Positions 24,457-36,446 of a DNA stretch of 64,000 nucleotides are shown here, piece by piece. Below the pieces are notes generated by a model. It made no database searches and was not told the DNA's origin. It saw only the letters and a program-made list of their open reading frames with translations. Source of the stretch: Leptasterias polaris (Eukaryota; Echinodermata; Asteroidea; Forcipulatida; Asteriidae); assembly GCA_037783415.1 (NCBI GenBank), contig JAZGTN010000058.1:7600001-7664000 (forward strand). Reading direction: 5' to 3'. Each line of letters opens with the position of its first letter. Positions within the stretch are counted from its first letter, which is position 1. The position numbers were made by a program, and so were the translations under genes.

Positions 24457-24531
24457 CCTGTGTTGATTTCTTTCTTGATCGACCTTTACAAGGAAGTACA
24501 GTATCTTGTGCTTGTGACCTTGGTGTGGGAT
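24457..24531 (-). CDS. finger/recombinase-like gene: exon D', duplicated copy
   Basis: A 75-nt exon with intact acceptor (tccctacag) and donor (gtatgt), phase 1/1. It reads DPTPRSQAQDTVLPCKGRSR and a KKSTQ end: a basic, proline-containing linker. It is the downstream copy of exon D at 25519-25593, differing in one residue (T for P), and sits inside a duplicated block of about 540 bp. Both copies are frame-neutral, so either or both could be used. Confidence 0.55.
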
Positions 24532-25518
24532 CTGTAGGGAGTTTTAGAATTTACAACATACTAAACAATAACTTAAATTTTTCATTTTTAATTAGGCTTT
24601 TTTCCAAATACAGGTGTCTTATACAATATACAGGGTAAAGACTTCCTGTTTCACTTAATTTTCTAAGTATATTTTAATTACAAAAAATAGTTAATAGCCT
24701 GACTTTTTCTCAAAGGCTAAATGACAACACAACACACATAAACAAGGTATACTAGTTAAACAAAAGCAGTCAAGTGGAAACAAATGGTAGAGATGAAAAC
24801 ACACAGAGAAAGGGATGAAGAAAGAGGAGGGTAACCAAATGGGGTGGGGGAAGGGGGGTTGTTTTCACCACAAGATACACATCAGCTGAATACACCAGTG
24901 GGACATCGCTTCAATCTTCCTCATCACTCCATTTTGATTTTACAGGGCATTGAGGAACTAGGTAACCACAGAGAGATTGTTCGTCTTAGTAGAGAGAAAC
25001 TGTGGAGAAGGCGCCTCCAGACCATCCATCTCAACCCAATGGTCTGAACACCCAAGAAGGAAATGACTAATAACTTTTTGTCTTTGCATTATCCTTTTTA
25101 CGACAGACATCTCCCTTCTACGTCTGCCTCATTCACTAACTATTTACTTTTTCCTCCCTCTTCCCATAATTGTGTCGTTTGTGTTCCCCACCTCTTGTGG
25201 TCAAACCATCCCCTCCCCCCCCCCCCCCCCCTTTGGTTACCCTCCTCCTCCTCTTACGACCGTAAATGCCAAATAACCTTGTTCCCCATGACATAGCCTT
25301 GCCTTAATGTTTGGACAAACGGGCGGGAATGATTGTTTTGGGAATGATGGTGGGATTTAAGCCTCACCAGTTAATTATTACCACCCAATTTTTAGTTCTT
25401 AACTGTGATCACCAGTCATTGGGCAACAAATTCAACAAATGCAGACAGACAACTCAAACAATTGCATAACACGTAATTCCCTCTATCTTTAGGGCTGGGG
25501 AAAAATTTTAAGACATAC

Positions 25519-25593
25519 CCTGTGTTGATTTCTTTCTTGATCGACCTTTACAAGGAAGTACAGGATCTTGTGCTTGTGACCTTGGTGTGGGAT
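25519..25593 (-). CDS. finger/recombinase-like gene: exon D
   Basis: A 75-nt, phase-1/1 exon between an acceptor (ctctctacag) and a donor (gtatgt). It reads DPTPRSQAQDPVLPCKGRSR and then KKSTQ. It follows exon C in phase. Its near-twin is at 24457-24531. Confidence 0.6.
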
Positions 25594-25764
25594 CTGTAGA
25601 GAGTTTTAGAATTTACAACATACTAAACAATAACCTAAATTTTTCATTTTTAATTAGGCTTTTTTCCAAATACAGGTGTCTTATACAATATACAGGGTAA
25701 AGACTTCCCGTTTCACTTAATTTTCTAAGTATATTTTAATTACAAAAAATAGTTAATAGCCTGA

Positions 25765-26010
25765 CTTTTCAACCCCAGCAGAGTTTTTCTCGAAGGCTAA
25801 ATGACAACACAACACACATTGGTTACCCTCCTCTTTGTTCATCCCCTGCCTTCTCTGTGTACTTTCATTGCTATCATCTATTTCCACCTGACTGCTTTTG
25901 TTACACCAGTATACCTGTTTATGTGTGTTGTGTTGTGTTGTCATTTAGCCTTTGACACGTTTGAGAAAGACTCTGCTAGAGTCAAAACGTCAGGTCACTT
26001 ACTATTTTTG
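25765..26010. mobile_element. short inverted-repeat element (MITE-like)
   Basis: The left arm at 25770-25815 (cagcagagtttttctcgaag, then gctaaatgacaac) is mirrored at 25930-26005 (gttgtcatttagcc, then gagaaagactctgctaga). A related inverted segment lies at 24722-24840. It has no coding capacity. The outer boundaries are uncertain. Confidence 0.55.
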
Positions 26011-26294
26011 TTGTTGCATTTATTCCATAGGTCCTTTTGGATGGTAAGCAGTTTGCAACTGCTAATACTACATGTATTTTTCATATATTTTTTATTAATT
26101 TACCCATTTAAATAATACAGTTGCAGTTGGTAAACACTGACTTGAGTTTATAAACCACCATTGTGAGTAGCACATAAATGTGCATTACTTATTATTATGA
26201 TGTTTGACAGCATTCTGACACATAATTAGGGATACATGTATGTTGCTGTGTAATCCAGTGTACACAAAGCTAAGTAATTATTTAGTAACCATAC

Positions 26295-26348
26295 CTTGAG
26301 CTGCACTGTCTTCATCAGCATCTGAATCCATATCTGGTACATGAATGT
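26295..26348 (-). CDS. finger/recombinase-like gene: exon C
   Basis: A 54-nt, phase-1/1 exon. The acceptor is gtatttgcag, the donor is gtatgg. It reads DIHVPDMDSDADEDSAAQ, an acidic linker. In the gene it follows exon B (ends at 37012). The intron between B and C now contains the whole 9.7 kb Gypsy element. Confidence 0.6.
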
Positions 26349-26716
26349 CTGCAAATACAAAAAATAAGTAAAAAAGAATATCCAAAACACAGACAAAAGA
26401 ATCTTGATTTTAAATGAGTTAACAAATTATGAATTGTGAATGAAAGTTTACAAGTAAATACCCCAGTGTTTTTCAACATAAGTGAACAATTATTTTAAAA
26501 ATTTGCTCAAAATAAGCAGATATAATGTTTAAAGATTTGACAGGACTGATTTTTAATGTTGCACTACAAAAATGTAAGGTACTAGATTGGTATATACAAA
26601 TGCATGTGAGTGCATTGTTACAGAATATAAAACAGAGGTGAAATCTGGACTATTCTTTGCTGAGTGAAATGGAGAAGCTAGATTGTTACAACCACTATTA
26701 AGAACAATGTTGTTCC

Positions 26717-27905
26717 TGTAGTGGCTCACCGTCTTACTGATGGTGATGGTGGTTAGGCCCTACAAAAATGATTGAGGACTGGACTGCTGATTGTCTATGT
26801 TGGTACTGTTTGTGCGTCTTTTAATCTTTCCAGATATTCTCAAGAAATATAGCAAACAAAAAAACCTGTAACCAAGACAGAAAATCCTAGTGATATTAAA
26901 TGTTCTCTATCCGGTAATAAATACAACTTATAAGTGACAAATGATAATTTACTTATTATGAGAAAGTACAGTGTGTGAAGATTAAAAAGTCTTACCCCTG
27001 CAATGGTTAAACCTCCCTTTAGAGATGAAGTGATTGTGATAGGCGAAGGGAATACAGCCTAAACCACCTAAAGGAACCAAATAAATTATATTCTTCAAAT
27101 TGTACAATCTATAGTAACGGTAGTAGAGACCAAAGAAAACGTTTAATCTTTACCATTAAGTACAACATACAGTAATGAAGCACCCCATACTTTTAATACC
27201 ATGGTCCTTATTTTACGCAGCATGCAGTCACACGCTAAGCCCATACATACGTGTATTACAAGTACACACATTCCGCAAACATGGCCACAACGACGCGTTC
27301 CACACATAATACAGCGCAGTATGTATGCAGTTGCTTCCTTTCTGTTTACAAAACGACCATAACAACGTGTACAAAATATGACAACCACAGAGACATTGTG
27401 GATACTACACAACTCAAAACCCACAAAATAAACGTAATGATATATGTCAAAATCCTCCTAAACATAATGAAATGACTCACCAAAGCACGTCAGGTATTAC
27501 AGACTATAGCTTTTCCTCCGTAAAGGTGACAAAATAGTGCTTTTTATGCATCAATCTGAGCTGTACCGCAACACGATGTTCAAAATAGGACAAGCTCATC
27601 GGAAAAGGACTGCCAATAATTTTCCCTCATGGCCGGATCACTATAAAATCATCCGCCAATAAATAATTTGGTAGGAAACAGAAATTAATGTTTAATCATC
27701 AAAAAGACCACCTTTCATTCAAGGACAAAACTAAATTAAATATGCATACTAAGTTAGATCACAAAAAAACAGATTTATACACGAGTTCTACTGGCCAACT
27801 GACCTACTTTCTTCTGTAGGAATACAGTGTGACACGTCATTCCATGAACAGTGTAGACAAAACTTAAAGAGATAGTCTCAAATCGAAATAATCCGTTCCC
27901 TTACA
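26717..27905 (-). repeat. 3' LTR of the Gypsy element
   Basis: Begins with TG and ends with CA on both strands. The neighbouring internal side carries a short purine-rich stretch (aaagcagggaa) as a candidate polypurine tract at 27906-27918. A Cys-rich minus-strand frame of about 90 codons lies at 27143-27424. Its copy in the other LTR is shifted by small indels. Confidence 0.85.
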
Positions 27906-28177
27906 GGTTCCCTGCTTTAGTACCAGCGACCACGAATGGTACCATTAAAAATCGTTTAGAAGTATTTATAAAAATATTAATTACATATAGGAATAAAAGT
28001 TACTCTAATCTCCTGAAAATGAGACGTAACAAAACAACTTGTTTTCATAAAACTTGAGATATAAAACTTAAGGTATAACACTTCAGTAAACAATGTAAAT
28101 GTTACACTATTTGCAACAAGAAAATACATGAATCAGTGGGGGAACACCCTGCCTCCCTTTAAAGAGAGTGTCACTGA

Positions 28178-28813
28178 ACTTTTATACATTCAAAACAGTA
28201 TACGGCAAAACACAAGACTTAAACCTAACCAGAACTTCCTTAATGCCCCTACAATATTTACTCATCCCCTCTTGATTTAAATGGCACCCATCACTCAAAT
28301 ATTTGGGATAATTAATGCGTCGCTGAGTGTATACCTCAGCATACGGGTAACCGGTTTCCAAAGCCCGCCTATTAAAAGAAGTAAGTTGTACCGTCTGACT
28401 CGATGGTTGAAATTTGCCACTGAAACCTGTCCAGGTCGACTAATAATAGAACGCTGGATCACAGTGAGCATTACGACTTTGCGCGGCCTGATACCCTCCA
28501 TAACCAATAGGTCAAGCAACTGCGCAGCCTTACGCACCACTACCGCTGCCGAATTCTCGGGATGGCACAAATCATTTGAACCAATATCAATACACAACAC
28601 ATCAACGGGTCTCAACTTTAACTGACGGAGATACAAATTGGGATTAGAAAGCACTTTATCAAAAGATAATCCAGAATGACCCTCAACATATAAACTTATG
28701 TCTCCGGGAAGACGAATCATGTCGGCTACAGTTACATTTAAGCGCTGTACTTCCCCGAGCAGTCGTCTCGGGAACGAATGTCCAAATAAAAAGGCTGACA
28801 TCATCTCTGTCAT
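28178..28813 (-). CDS. SGNH/GDSL-hydrolase-like ORF in the env position
   Basis: ATG at 28813. The SGNH blocks can be seen in order: LFGHSFPRR (block I, Ser), GHSGLSFD, then VDVLCIDIGSNDL (block III, Gly-x-Asn-Asp type). The frame then shifts at about 28330-28345. The expected block V, DGCHLN with the catalytic Asp and His, lies in another frame at 28275-28292, ahead of a stop near 28178. The copy here is therefore broken by one frameshift, or contains a sequencing indel. It lies between the integrase end and the 3' LTR, in the sense of the retroelement, where env would be in a retrovirus-like element. SGNH esterase domains are known in ORF1 of CR1 LINEs. I know of no standard Gypsy domain of this kind. 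Confidence 0.7.
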
Positions 28814-29003
28814 GTTTTAATATCAGAATCACAAAAATACACAAAATATGATCTATAAATGCAATGTTATAAAACCATAAACAACAAATGCAACGTTCAG
28901 CCCACACTTAAGGCAATTACTTAAGTTCACAAACTAAACTATATAGCACGGTCTATTGTGCATATAAAGAAATCGCGCAAGATATTTTTTTTTTTTTACT
29001 TTT

Positions 29004-29175
29004 GGAGCTGGAGAACAGTGTCTTACAACACCAGTGGTGAAGCAAGCGACTCCACCAAGACAAACAGCCTATCACAAAAACAGATATACATTATAATAGA
29101 ACACTGGGGTTATAATTATATATTAGGAGCTGGAGCACAGTGTCTTACAACACCAATGGTGAAGCAAGCGACTCC
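29004..29175. repeat. 50-bp direct repeat inside the Gypsy element
   Basis: ggagctggagaacagtgtc and the following acaacaccagtggtgaagc recur 122 bp later with few changes, between the SGNH-like ORF and the integrase end. Confidence 0.8.
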
Positions 29176-29205
29176 TAGGGCCTAGCTCCCAAAAATACTA
29201 TGTTG

Positions 29206-31575
29206 CTACATTAAGTTGTTCTCGTTAGACAATTTGCCAGCGCAGTGCTTCCGCTTAAGTCGTTCTGAGCGTCTTGGCTCATCAAAAGACTCTGCGGGGC
29301 TACGCATTTTGTCAGCTACTGACGTAAGCTCAGGCTCCACAACCGAAGTGGAAGTAGGATGATCTGCCATTCGTTTTGACGGTTTGGGAGAAGATGGCTT
29401 AATTAGAACCCATTCCTCAGCGGCACTATCAGAATCATCCTCCGCATCTGCAAGAGAACCATTCGCATCATCAGGTTGCAGACATGGGGGAAGATTCATC
29501 TCGCCCCTGGGATCAAGAATCAAACTCTTTCTATTCATCCATTTCTCCGGACCACCCGTGGCAGGTCTCACAGCATACAAGTTGCGATCTGGGTTGCTCT
29601 TCACTACAATGTACTGCTCAGAATGATACCTATCAACTAATTTATGACGATCAGTAAACCCACTACGCTTGACAAGAACCCAACTCCCCACAGGCAACGG
29701 GCACGCATGGGCATACTTATCATAGCGTCTTTTGTTTGCTTCAGCGGCTTTGGTCATGCGACTCTTGGCTATAGCGTTGGCTTTGCGCAAAAGATTAGCT
29801 TGGTACTCTATTGCATTTTCACTCCAAGTAGGAGGCGAACAACTAAGCAAATGATCAATTGGCAATCTTGGCTTCCTACCAAACATCAAAGTATATGGGG
29901 CAATCCCAGTAACACTATGCGGAGTCGAGTTGTACACAAAAATGAGATGAGGCAATAATTCAGGCCACTTATGTCTAGACTTCCTGTCAACAGACTTAAT
30001 CAAGCTGCAAAGAGTTCTATTAAAGCGCTGTCTGCCCGTTGCCCTGGGGATGGTAGGGACTAGTCCTGGTCTTCTTGACCCCATACAAATCACAAAATTC
30101 TTTAACAAGCTTACTTTCAAAATTCCTCCCTTGGTCGGAGTGTATTCTTGTGGGTACCCCATAGTGAACAAACCAATGGTTGTGCAAAACCCTAGCAACA
30201 CGAGGAGCAGTCTGATCCTTACAAGGAACGGCCATAGCGAATTTAGTAAATGCATCCGTCATCACCAGTACGTCCTCCAAGTTTCCAATTCCTCGATCAA
30301 GCTCAACAAAATCAATGGCGTGACATTCCAATGGCTCAAAAGCCAATAGGTGTCGCATAGGAGGACGCACCACGGGGTCGGAGCCTTCGCTACTACACAG
30401 GAGAAACAATTTCGTATGTATTCTCTCACTTGTTTGTTCATCCCAGGCCAAAAACAACGATCTTTGATCAGACAAGTTCTCCCAACCCCCTGGTGTCCCC
30501 ATTGATCGTGTGCTGCTTTGATTATTTCATCTTGCAACTGTGATGGGACCAAATACTGATGTATATTACCAAGACCTGGATCTTCAACAACTCTATAGAG
30601 TACACCCCATCTCTCTACAAACCGCGGCCACTCTCGCACCCAGCCAGCGATTGCCTTCTTAGTAGAGTCTGACGTAGGATATTCCCCACCAGGCTCCCAA
30701 TGGTAGCACCATCGCTCCCATATTTCACTCAGAACCTTATCTTGCTGTTGCAAGGACGCCAACTCAGTGTGGGAATATGAAGGCAAAACGGAAGACAGCA
30801 TTTCTTCAGAACCACTATTTGCGTCTTCAATCGAAGCAAATGATTCATCAATGGATTTGGGACTTGGTGGCAATGGTGTGCATTGTGTAATAGCTTGAAT
30901 GACAGCAGAAACTTCTGGACCAGTCATATTGGATGGATTGCGGCTTAGTGCGTCGGCGCATTTGTTAGTGCGACCTGAGCGATATCTTATGTCTAAATGA
31001 AACGGGGCTAGTTGGGCAACCCAACGTTGTTCAGTGGCACCTAATTTTGCATTTAGAAGATGCGCTAAGGGATTGTTATCAGTCCAGACTACAGTATGAC
31101 GACCCAAAAGATAGTCCCGATACTTCTCCGAGACTGCCCACTTCAGTGCCAAAAGTTCCAGTTTGAAGCTGGATAAATCAGGGTAATTTTTCTCTGCACC
31201 CCGAAGTCCACGGCTAGCATAAGCCACAGGGTGTAGATTTCCTGAATCATCACACTGTGACAGGCAAGCCCCTAAGCCTTTAAGAGAAGCATCCACTTCC
31301 AAAACAAAGTCACGATCAAACCGTGGGTATGCGAGCACAGGCGCCTCGCTCAAAGCAACTTTAAGTGCATTGAAAGACTTTTCTGCTTCGGGTGACCAAC
31401 TAAAAGATAAAGGTGACTTCCCTGCTTTTGTCCATGCCCTACCAGTTAAGGCATGAAGGGGACCGGCTAGCTTAGAGAAATCCCTAACGTACCGTCTATA
31501 ATATGACGCCATACCCAAAAATGAACGAACCTGTTCTACGCTAGCAGGCATGGGCCACTGTCTTATACGGTCCAC
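29206..31575 (-). pseudogene. Gypsy RNase H and integrase region, frameshifted
   Basis: The first frame, 31575-30262, carries the RT connection (VRSFLGMASYYRRYV), RNase H (VLEVDASLKGLG, then LLALKWAVSE, then VVWTDNNPL, with DALSRNP at the end) and the integrase H2C2 finger (HDQWGHQGVG, then CFSCVVAKAP). It goes out of frame near 30395. The D,D part of the core (AIDFVELDRG, HSDQGRNFES) continues in the frame 30502-30020. The Glu-containing segment and the C-terminal region continue in the frame 30255-29206. At least two frameshifts, so no intact integrase is made from this copy. Confidence 0.85.
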
Positions 31576-31587
31576 TTTGTCCGGGTC

Positions 31588-32664
31588 TTATACAGACACA
31601 CCCTCATCACTGACAATATGACCTAAGTGCTTTACCGATTTTTGGAAGAGTTTACATTTCCCTCCATTCAGCTTAAGGCCATGACTCACTAAACGGCTAA
31701 AGATTGTTTCTAGTCTTTTCAAGTGATTTTCTAAAGTATCAGAGAATACCAAGACATCATCGAGATATAGGACCACATCGGACAAGTTCAAATCACCAAA
31801 GATTGCCTCCATTATACGTTGAAACGTACTGGGGCTGTTGATCAAACCTTGCGGCAATCGTAGAAATTCATATAAGCCCCACGGGACCCTGAACGCTGTC
31901 TTGGGGACCGACTCAGGCTGAACCGCTACCTGAAAGTAGCCATGGGCTAAATCTAACGATGAGAACAATTTTGCCCCCTGAAGGGACTCTAGAGTCTCCT
32001 CGATCCTTGGTAGTGGGAACGAGTCTTTGGTCGTCCTCTGGTTAATTCGCCTATAATCAACGCACAACCGCAACTGGCCATTTTTCTTCTTTACCAAGAC
32101 TATAGGACTAGCGTAGGGACTCACAGACTTCCTAATGACATTCCTATCTAACAGGTCCTGTAACAGCTGTTTTACTTCCTTCATTTGACAAGGAAGAACC
32201 CGTCTGTAGGGTAAGTTAACCGGTTTATCATCAGAGAGTTTAATTTCATGTAGTATCAAATTACAACATCCCAAATCATAAGGACTCATAGAAAAGGCGC
32301 TCTCATGTTTTCTGATTAACTTCGCAACTAGGGCTGCCGCTGCACTGTCGAGACCCTTAACACTGACACCTGGTGGCAATACATAAGATGAACCATCAGA
32401 TAACTCAAATGTCTCTCTGTCCTGATCAGGCTTACCCTCTAATATTACCTCATCAACAGCAGGGGCCGAACAAGGTTCAGTTAAATCATATTCATCTCCT
32501 ATCACATTATGTGTGTCAACAATTATCTGACCTCCACGAACGTCAGCTACAATCTCGTCCTTAATAACAACAGCATAAGCAGTTGCAAGTTTTGTGAGAG
32601 CGGGTATGACTAGAGGCTCTGGGCTCTCGTTAGTAATAAGCACATCCACCGAGGTTTCATTCAC
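31588..32664 (-). pseudogene. Gypsy reverse transcriptase segment
   Basis: An RT palm with LRLCVDYRRINQRT, SSLDLAHGYFQV and the catalytic YLDDVLVFS (about 31755-31775). The frame ends at a TAA at about 31588, in frame with the following RNase H. One nonsense codon therefore separates two otherwise continuous parts. The N-terminal 120 residues link to the protease. Confidence 0.85.
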
Positions 32665-32677
32665 CTCTTGTACACCT

Positions 32678-33463
32678 TCAACTACTGACCATTGACTCTT
32701 TATCTAAAACATCTCCACTGGAAATTTCATTTGTTGAAAAAGGCTTTAACAGGACAGGTTTGCCATATAAGTGGGTGTAAGCTGGGTCAATTTCACACGA
32801 CACAAATTTTACACTACAAGGGGGTAATGTTTCACACTTCCGAGACCACAGTTCGGCAATATGAGGTTCTACTACATTGTCCTCATTATTTATCTGACCA
32901 GACTGTGATTCGATTGATGAAAACCATCTTAATGCTAGATCCCATTCTGGGTCCAACTGGGTGGAGTTTAATTTTCTCAAACCCATTGATAGTTTACGCA
33001 ACACATTACAACCCAATAGAATTGGATAGTCATCTCGCTTACCTACAGGGGCAGGAGACTCCTCCTGAGAGACAAAAAAACTTGCCTTAAACTCATACCC
33101 CAAAACTTTTAGCGGTGCTTCCAAGAACCCTTCTACTGGTATACCTAGTCCATTAGCTCCTATCAACCTAAGGAAAGTACCCACCTGGTCCAAGTTCCCA
33201 ACCTTTGAGGCTATATGCTTATGATAAAACCTAGATGAGATTAGGGACGTTTCTGCTCCAGTGTCCAGAACACAATTTGCTGGAACACCATGAATCCATA
33301 TCTTGGCAGTAGGGCTGCTCGAAAGGAGCTTTTTACTATCATCCCTTGTCATCATCCTATCAATACCTAATGTTTCATCTTTTCTCAACGATTCATCACA
33401 AGCTAAGTTACAAGTTGGTGTTGAAACTTCAAAATTGGTGGGCACTGTTAAACCCTCCGTCAA
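32678..33463 (-). pseudogene. Gypsy aspartic protease segment
   Basis: The active site VLDTGAETSLIS lies at about 33236-33265. The frame is separated from RT by a short stop-containing stretch and from gag by a few bases, as usual for a gag-pol polyprotein with a frame change. Confidence 0.8.
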
Positions 33464-33471
33464 AGTGCCCT

Positions 33472-34506
33472 CTATGGCGGAGGTACCGCGTTTCCCGAAA
33501 GCTGCATTGGCATGCTGGGATTCATCTGCTTCTTCTCAGCCGCGTTTTTCTTCTTAAAGCACTGGTCTTCAGTATGCCCTCGTTTGTTACAAAATGTGCA
33601 CGAGAGGCTGTTACGGTAGGCTCTAGCTTTATCGCGGTTTGCGGCAGCAGTGGACAGCGATTGCAGCGAGGTAGTCATTTCTTGTAAATTTGTGTTTATA
33701 TTCGCCTGCTGTTTAACAAGGAGCTCTAAAGCAGACTGCATCTGCCCTTGACCTTCAACTATTTTCGCTAGCAGCTGCTGATTATTGTCAGTTTGTGCTT
33801 TATCTTTAGGAACCGCGCTTCGTTTTTTCGCAACCGCGCAAACCTCAGCACTCTCGCAAGTCTCATCAACCAATAGCTGCAACGCTAGCTCGCGTAGCTC
33901 ATAAAATGACAGTTCCAAATGATCCATGGCAAGCCTACGAAGTTCCCGCCTAACCGAAACGTCTTGCACCCCTTTGATAAATTGCTCCCTAAGGGCTTTC
34001 TCTCTAAGTTGGCCGAGTGCATCCTTGTCATCAGCGTCCCCAGCCGCTGATTCCATGTTATGGTAAAGTCGGATGAGGGCCCTACTGTACTCAGTTAGCG
34101 ACTCCCCATCTTCTTGCATGCGATTATGGAAAGAGGCATTGATGGACTGCACTGACTCCAATGAGCCGAAACGCCGTCTCAACAAAGCCACAAGCCCATC
34201 AAAATCTTCTCATTCTTTTAGTGGGCAACACAAGACTTCTTCTCTAGCGTCGCTACCCAAGTGATCAAGTGCTGTGTTAACGATTTCTTTTTCCGAAAGA
34301 CTAAGTTGTCTAGCGTACGTGTTCAAATCATTTAGCCACTCCTGTAGAGTTGGATCACCCGACTTACGTGGAGGCCCGTTGAATTTGTGTAGTTTGATAG
34401 TGGGAGCGCGCTGATACCTAAGATTATTCAGAGCATCTGCGAGAGTCTCAGCCAACGCCTTGTTAGACTGTGCCATCACCTCAGCAAAACCCTGTGGTAG
34501 TGACAT
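33472..34506 (-). pseudogene. Gypsy gag with CCHC knuckle
   Basis: Probable start ATG at 34506 (MSLPQGFAEV). An in-frame TGA at about 34210 interrupts the frame, which otherwise continues to 33472. The C-terminal CTFCNKRGHTEDQC (33557-33598) is a normal Cys-x2-Cys-x4-His-x4-Cys knuckle, followed by a Lys run. Confidence 0.85.
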
Positions 34507-35258
34507 AGCTGCAGCAGTAGCATGCACAATGGACAAAGAGTAACAAACCTTTCTCTTTTCCCCCACAAACTATAGGCACTAGCACTAGAAAACTTCAAAC
34601 AGTTAAACACAGAAACTAACAACCAGCCGCTCCATGTCGGACGCTCGAAACCAGAGTTACCCGTACAGCTAACAAATTCAATATGCCTATAGGCCCATAA
34701 TCATAAAGAGTGAAAAGTGTCAACGTCCCAACACTGCGTTAATCAAGAAGAAAACATGCCACTTCTGATTTACGGTACATCTCAAACAACAAATTAGTTC
34801 TTACACTACGAGGATAAAACAAATGCAAACTATCAGCCACTATAAACAAATAATTGTTCCGCGCTTCACGGACAAAATTTAACGCATGACGGGCTCAAGT
34901 AAAAACTTCATGTCAAAACTCAGACATGGTTTCACCATGAACACTGAAAGTCCTTTGAAAAGCGACAAACAAAACTAAATGTTGTGATGGCTGTTGATAA
35001 GATACTCACACAGTCTAGTCACTACATGTACATTACTACAGTCTTGTTATGAAAAAACCAAGTACTATAAATATAATGTATAAATGTTGTGGCTGTTATG
35101 AAGTTACATCATCCTTGTTTACATAAGTACAATGACAAAATTCCTCTCAGCAATTGTAAAACAAAAATATATTATACTGTCAAGAGAGTTGATTTCCATG
35201 TCAGGGGTTCAGATGACCTAATCGTAATCCACATCCTGTCTACGACGCCAGAAATTCC

Positions 35259-36446
35259 TGTAGTGGCTCACCGTCTTACTGATGGTGATGGTGGTTAGGC
35301 CCTACAAAAATGATTGAGGACTGGACTGCTGATTGTCTATGTTGGTACTGTTTGTGCGTCTTTTAATCTTTCCAGATATTCACAAGAAATATAGCAAACA
35401 AAAAAACCTGTAACCAAGACAGAAAATCCTAGTGATATTAAATGTTCTCTATCCGGTAATAAATACAACTTATAAGTGACAAATGATAATTTACTTATTA
35501 TGAGAAAGTACAGTGTGTGAAGATTAAAAAGTCTTACCCCTGCAATGGTTAAACCTCCCTTTAGAGATGAAGTGATTGTGATAGGCGAAGGGAATACAGC
35601 CTAAACCACCTAAAGGAACCAAATAAATTATAGTCTTCAAATTGTACAATCTATAGTAACGGTAGTAGAGACCAAAGAAAACGTTTAATCTTTACCATTA
35701 AGTACAACATACAGTAATGAAGCACCCCATACTTTTAATACCATGGTCCTTATTTTACGCAGCATGCAGTCACACGCTAAAAGCCCATACATACGTGTAT
35801 TACAAGTACACACATTCCGCAAACATGGCCACAACGACGCGTTCCACACATAATACAGCGCAGTATGTATGCAGTTGCTTCCTTTCTGTTTACAAAACGA
35901 CCATAACAACGTGTACAAAATATGACAACCACAGAGACATTGTGGATACTACACAACTCAAAACCCACAAAATAAACGTAATGATATGTCAAAATCCTCC
36001 TAAACATAATGAAATGACTCACCAAAGCACGTCAGGTATTACAGACTATAGCTTTTCCTCCGTAAAGGTGACAAAATAGTGCTTTTTATGCATCAATCTG
36101 AGCTGTACCGCAACACGATGTTCAAAATAGGACAAGCTCATCGGAAAAGGACTGCCAATAATTTTCCTCATGGCCGGATCACTATAAAATCATCCGCCAA
36201 TAAATAATTTGGTAGGAAACAGAAATTAATGTTTAATCATCAAAAAGACCACCTTTCATTCAAGGACAAAACTAAATTAAATATGCATACTAAGTTAGAT
36301 CACAAAAAAACAGATTTATACACGAGTTCTACTGGCCAACTGACCTACTTTCTTCTGTAGGAATACAGTGTGACACGTCATTCCATGAACAGTGTAGACA
36401 AAACTTAAAGAGATAGTCTCAAATCGAAATAATCCGTTCCCTTACA
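35259..36446 (-). repeat. 5' LTR of the Gypsy element
   Basis: A direct copy of 26717-27905. The internal side, reading minus from 35258 (ggaatttctggcgtcg), should hold the primer binding site. I could not assign a tRNA. 34620-35258 is the untranslated leader, without a gene. Confidence 0.85.

Larger units (their letters stand above)
24186..25790. repeat. segmental duplication carrying exon D
   Basis: 24190-24725 and 25258-25790 are near-identical direct copies. They start at gtaaatgccaaataacc and run through the exon and on to a block around aggctaaatgacaacacaac. Between them, 24726-25250 holds unrelated sequence with a poly-C tract at 25208-25230. The duplication post-dates the gene structure, because splice sites were copied intact. 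Confidence 0.85.
26717..36446 (-). mobile_element. Gypsy-type LTR retrotransposon, 9.7 kb, with two LTRs
   Basis: The LTRs at 26717-27905 and 35259-36446 are direct copies, about 1.19 kb each. They start TGTAGTGGC and end CCCTTACA on the plus strand. By eye they differ at only a handful of positions. Inside, on the minus strand, the order is gag, protease, RT, RNase H, integrase, then a separate SGNH-like ORF before the 3' LTR. Coding is interrupted by in-frame stops in gag and after RT and by frameshifts in integrase. I see no clear 5-bp target duplication (gttcc on one side, tttac on the other). It sits in the intron between exons B and C of the finger/recombinase-like gene, in the same transcriptional sense. 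Confidence 0.9.

Noticed and set aside
35717..36079. 120-codon plus-strand frame in the right LTR
   Set aside because: It is antisense to the element and is disrupted in the other LTR copy.
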